A stretch of 64,000 bases of DNA from JACCZX01 sp963786295 (GTDB taxonomy: Bacteria; Pseudomonadota; Gammaproteobacteria; Burkholderiales; Burkholderiaceae_F), in NCBI GenBank assembly GCA_963786295.1, contig CAWAYV010000006.1:62001-126000 (forward strand), given 5' to 3'. Of the stretch, positions 61,912 to 64,000 are shown in pieces (the stretch's first letter is position 1; every line of letters begins with the position of its first letter). A model generated the notes under the pieces. It worked only from the letters and a program-made list of their open reading frames with translations, was not told the DNA's origin and searched no databases. The translations under genes were made by a program, and so were the position numbers.

Positions 61912-62900
61912 ACCGGTTGTTGAGCCAGCAGCCACCTGACGTAGCTCGCGGTGCCTTGCTCGACCGCCTGAAACGAGATATTGCAGCCCGCCGCGCGCAG
62001 CTGGGTCAGATCAGCCATCGTATGAGCTTGGTACTTCGCCTTTAACGCTTCCGGTACTGGTATGTATTCGATCGCGTGTTGGCGCACCAGCTCTTGCAAA
62101 CCGAAGCCCGAATCGCCCTTGGCTGCACGCAAAGCGTTGATCACCGCAACCGCAACATCGTTAAACGTTTGTGCCCGCCCGGTGCCGACGTTGAAAACAC
62201 CGGAGACCGGCCGTTCGGAGAAGTGCAGGTTGACTGCTACGACGTCGTCTACATAAATGAAGTCACGCTGTTGTTCTCCGTTTGCGTATCCGTGGCTGGC
62301 TTCGAACAGTTTCACCCGACCGTGTTCGCGATACTGGTTAAACGCGTGAAAGGCGACTGATGCCATGCGTCCTTTGTGCGATTCACGCGGCCCGTACACG
62401 TTGAAATAGCGCAAACCAGTCACCGGTGCCGAAAGCTGATTCAGGTGTCGACGCACAAAAGCGTCGAACAAAAACTTGGAATAACCGTAGATGTTGAGCG
62501 GCCTCTCATACGCGCGCTCCTCCACGAAGCGGGGACCAAGGCCGTACACCGCTGCCGAAGACGCATACACAAGCGGCGCTTTCGTGTCCTGACACCAGCC
62601 AAACATCTCGACCGAAAAACGGTAGTTGTTTTCCATCATGTAACGACCGTCGGTTTGCATCGTGTCCGAACAGGCGCCCTGGTGAAATACAACATCGGCA
62701 CGGGGCAATGCGCGACGCCGAATCAGGTCCAGAAACTCGCGCTTGTCGAGATAGTCTCCGACATCGCAGTCGGCAAGATTTGAAAACTTTTCGGCGCTTG
62801 AGAGGTTGTCGACAGCCAAGATGTCGCGTTCGCCAAGCGCATTCAGAGCCTTAACGTTGTTGGCGCCAATAAAACCGGCCGCGCCGGTCACGATGATCAT
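61908..62900 (-). CDS. hldD: ADP-L-glycero-D-manno-heptose 6-epimerase
   Basis: A 330-residue extended SDR. It has the NADP-binding VTGAAGFIGANNVKALNALG, catalytic Tyr-Lys in IYGYSKFLFD, VYGPRESHKGRMASVAFHAF and FNVGTGRAQTFNDVA. It converts ADP-D-glycero- to ADP-L-glycero-D-manno-heptose, the inner-core LPS sugar donor. It overlaps hldA by one base (TAATG). Confidence 0.96.
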   Translation of the reverse strand: MIIVTGAAGFIGANNVKALNALGERDILAVDNLSSAEKFSNLADCDVGDYLDKREFLDLIRRRALPRADVVFHQGACSDTMQTDGRYMMENNYRFSVEMFGWCQDTKAPLVYASSAAVYGLGPRFVEERAYERPLNIYGYSKFLFDAFVRRHLNQLSAPVTGLRYFNVYGPRESHKGRMASVAFHAFNQYREHGRVKLFEASHGYANGEQQRDFIYVDDVVAVNLHFSERPVSGVFNVGTGRAQTFNDVAVAVINALRAAKGDSGFGLQELVRQHAIEYIPVPEALKAKYQAHTMADLTQLRAAGCNISFQAVEQGTASYVRWLLAQQPV

Positions 62901-63841
62901 TAATGCACTGTTCCGAAAAGCTCGTCGTACGACACGGTAGACGAGCCAAACTTGCCCACAGCAATGCCGCCAGCTCGATTTGCTGCGAGCGCCGCTTCGC
63001 GTATGGAAGCGCCTGCGGCCAACATTGTGGCGAGCGCTGCGATCACTGTGTCGCCCGCTCCACTGACGTCATAAACCTCGCGCGCTTGTGCGGCGATCGA
63101 CGATGCGCCATCCTCCGTGTACAGCGTCATTCCCTCTTCGCTGCGCGTAAGCAGCAGGGCTTCCAGTCGCAGGTCTTGTCTGAGTTTCTGAGCGCGCGAT
63201 TCCAGATCGGCTTCGCTCTTCCACCGCCCAACCACTTCACGCAGCTCGGCACGGTTCGGTGTCAGGATGGTTGCGCCGGCATAGCTTGAGTAATCGTCGC
63301 CCTTTGGATCGACGAGGACCCGCTTGCCGGCGGCACGCGAGGCTTCGATCATGCGGGCAATGTGCGCCAGCCCGCCCTTTCCGTAGTCGGACAGAACGAC
63401 AAGTTGATATTGCGGCAGAAGCGAGCCAAACGCACCCAGCTGCTTCAGCATGATCTCGCCACTTGGATAACTCTCGAAATCGGCACGCAGCATCTGTTGC
63501 TGTCTGCCGATCACGCGAAGCTTGACGGTGGTGGCAACGTCGCTATCGATTCCTAGGTGGGAGGCAATGCTGGATGCTGATAGCAACCCGCCGATCACGC
63601 GCCCTGGCTCATCATCGCCGACAACAGCGAGCAGTCCGACGTTGCTGCCGAGCGCGGAAACGTTACGAGCAACGTTGGCCGCGCCACCCAGCCGTTCTTC
63701 GGAGCGATGTACACGTACTACCGGCACCGGCGCTTCAGGTGAGATCCGCTCTACATCGCCAAACCAGTAACGGTCGAGCATCACATCCCCTACGACGAGG
63801 ATCCTGCAGTTCGCGACAGTCTTGCGATCGATATGGGCCAC
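62900..63841 (-). CDS. hldA: D-glycero-beta-D-manno-heptose-7-phosphate kinase
   Basis: A 313-residue PfkB-family kinase with ILVVGDVMLDRYWFGDVERI, ERLGGAANVARNVSALG and the C-terminal signature VYDVSGAGDTVIAALATMLA carrying the catalytic Asp. It is the first gene of the minus-strand operon; in enterics it is fused to the adenylyltransferase as HldE. It phosphorylates heptose 7-phosphate at C1. The isomerase gmhA that precedes it in the pathway is not in the window. Confidence 0.95.
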   Translation of the reverse strand: MAHIDRKTVANCRILVVGDVMLDRYWFGDVERISPEAPVPVVRVHRSEERLGGAANVARNVSALGSNVGLLAVVGDDEPGRVIGGLLSASSIASHLGIDSDVATTVKLRVIGRQQQMLRADFESYPSGEIMLKQLGAFGSLLPQYQLVVLSDYGKGGLAHIARMIEASRAAGKRVLVDPKGDDYSSYAGATILTPNRAELREVVGRWKSEADLESRAQKLRQDLRLEALLLTRSEEGMTLYTEDGASSIAAQAREVYDVSGAGDTVIAALATMLAAGASIREAALAANRAGGIAVGKFGSSTVSYDELFGTVH

Positions 63842-63937
63842 GTGCAGCGTTATGTCGTGTGCAGAGGGGTGACCAAGCTATTATTGCATCGGTGCCAGCG
63901 CCATCGTAGGTGCCAGCGAAAACATAGAAAGTGCGCG

Positions 63938-64000
63938 ATGTTCTGGTTCGCTCGAAAACCCGGGCGTCATGCAACCGGTGAGCTGCCAATTCCGCCGCTC
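63938..64000 (+). CDS. Possible gene start running off the right edge
   Basis: ATG 63938 opens a frame MFWFARKPGRHATGELPIPPL that is still open at the window end, divergent from hldA. The short peptide matches nothing I can name. The upstream sequence AGAAAG is a weak ribosome site. The 96-base gap to hldA, which has two copies of GTGCCAGCG, would hold both promoters. It may be a real gene or chance. Confidence 0.35.
   Translation, partial: MFWFARKPGRHATGELPIPPL

Noticed and set aside
1..64000. tRNA, rRNA, insertion sequences, prophage or integrase genes
   Set aside because: No transposase or integrase motifs and no tRNA-like cloverleaf or rRNA segments were seen on either strand; I could not run a covariance search.

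Overview
The window is about 64 kb of GC-rich DNA from a flagellated Gram-negative bacterium, most likely a betaproteobacterium near the Burkholderiales. This rests on the flhDC flagellar master regulator, the yqgE-ruvX-pyrR-pyrB-pseudo-pyrC order, the homodimeric pyruvate dehydrogenase E1, the gltIJKL layout and the ADP-heptose operon. No rRNA, tRNA, CRISPR array or insertion sequence was seen.

Layout. 1-6072: an acyl-CoA and lipid catabolism block (thiolase end, NTF2-like protein, enoyl-CoA hydratase, hotdog thioesterase, HSDL2-like SDR, amidase, FAD oxidoreductase, and a second thioesterase on the other strand). 6132-7971: an Atm1/MsbA-type ABC exporter. 8160-12430: a glutamate/aspartate ABC importer with a second solute-binding paralogue. 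12506-25398: mostly single housekeeping genes (cardiolipin synthase, membrane-fused spermidine synthase, glycerate kinase, aceE, pyrC, DUF3025, a TPP enzyme, aldo/keto reductase). 25453-31782: a flagellar regulatory island with flhDC, two YcgR/PilZ c-di-GMP effectors, a FliT-like chaperone, fliA, flgM and flgN. 31847-45750: a large signalling island with an eight-PAS HisKA_2 kinase and ANTAR regulator pair, a phytochrome-type kinase, a 1517-residue BarA-like hybrid kinase, and a REC-PAS-GGDEF-EAL protein. 46277-50901: the algH-ruvX-pyrRBC'-plsC operon. 50862-52583: apaH and galU. 52580-63841: one long minus-strand operon, nearly every junction overlapping, for LPS or exopolysaccharide. It holds hldA, hldD, gmhB and hldC, then a Wzx-like flippase, a methyltransferase, four glycosyltransferases and a WecA-type initiating transferase.

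Two themes stand out. First, a long (about 440 bp) imperfect palindromic element occurs twice (36943-37387 and 45792-46223), flanking the signalling genes. Within each copy the arms match each other better than they match the other copy, which suggests that pairing is maintained. Second, at least a dozen genes are broken by single-base frameshifts, and almost all look like +1 insertions. Removing one base restores full-length proteins and overlapping stop/start junctions, so sequencing or assembly error looks more likely than gene decay. Coordinates of the affected genes are given for the restored gene.
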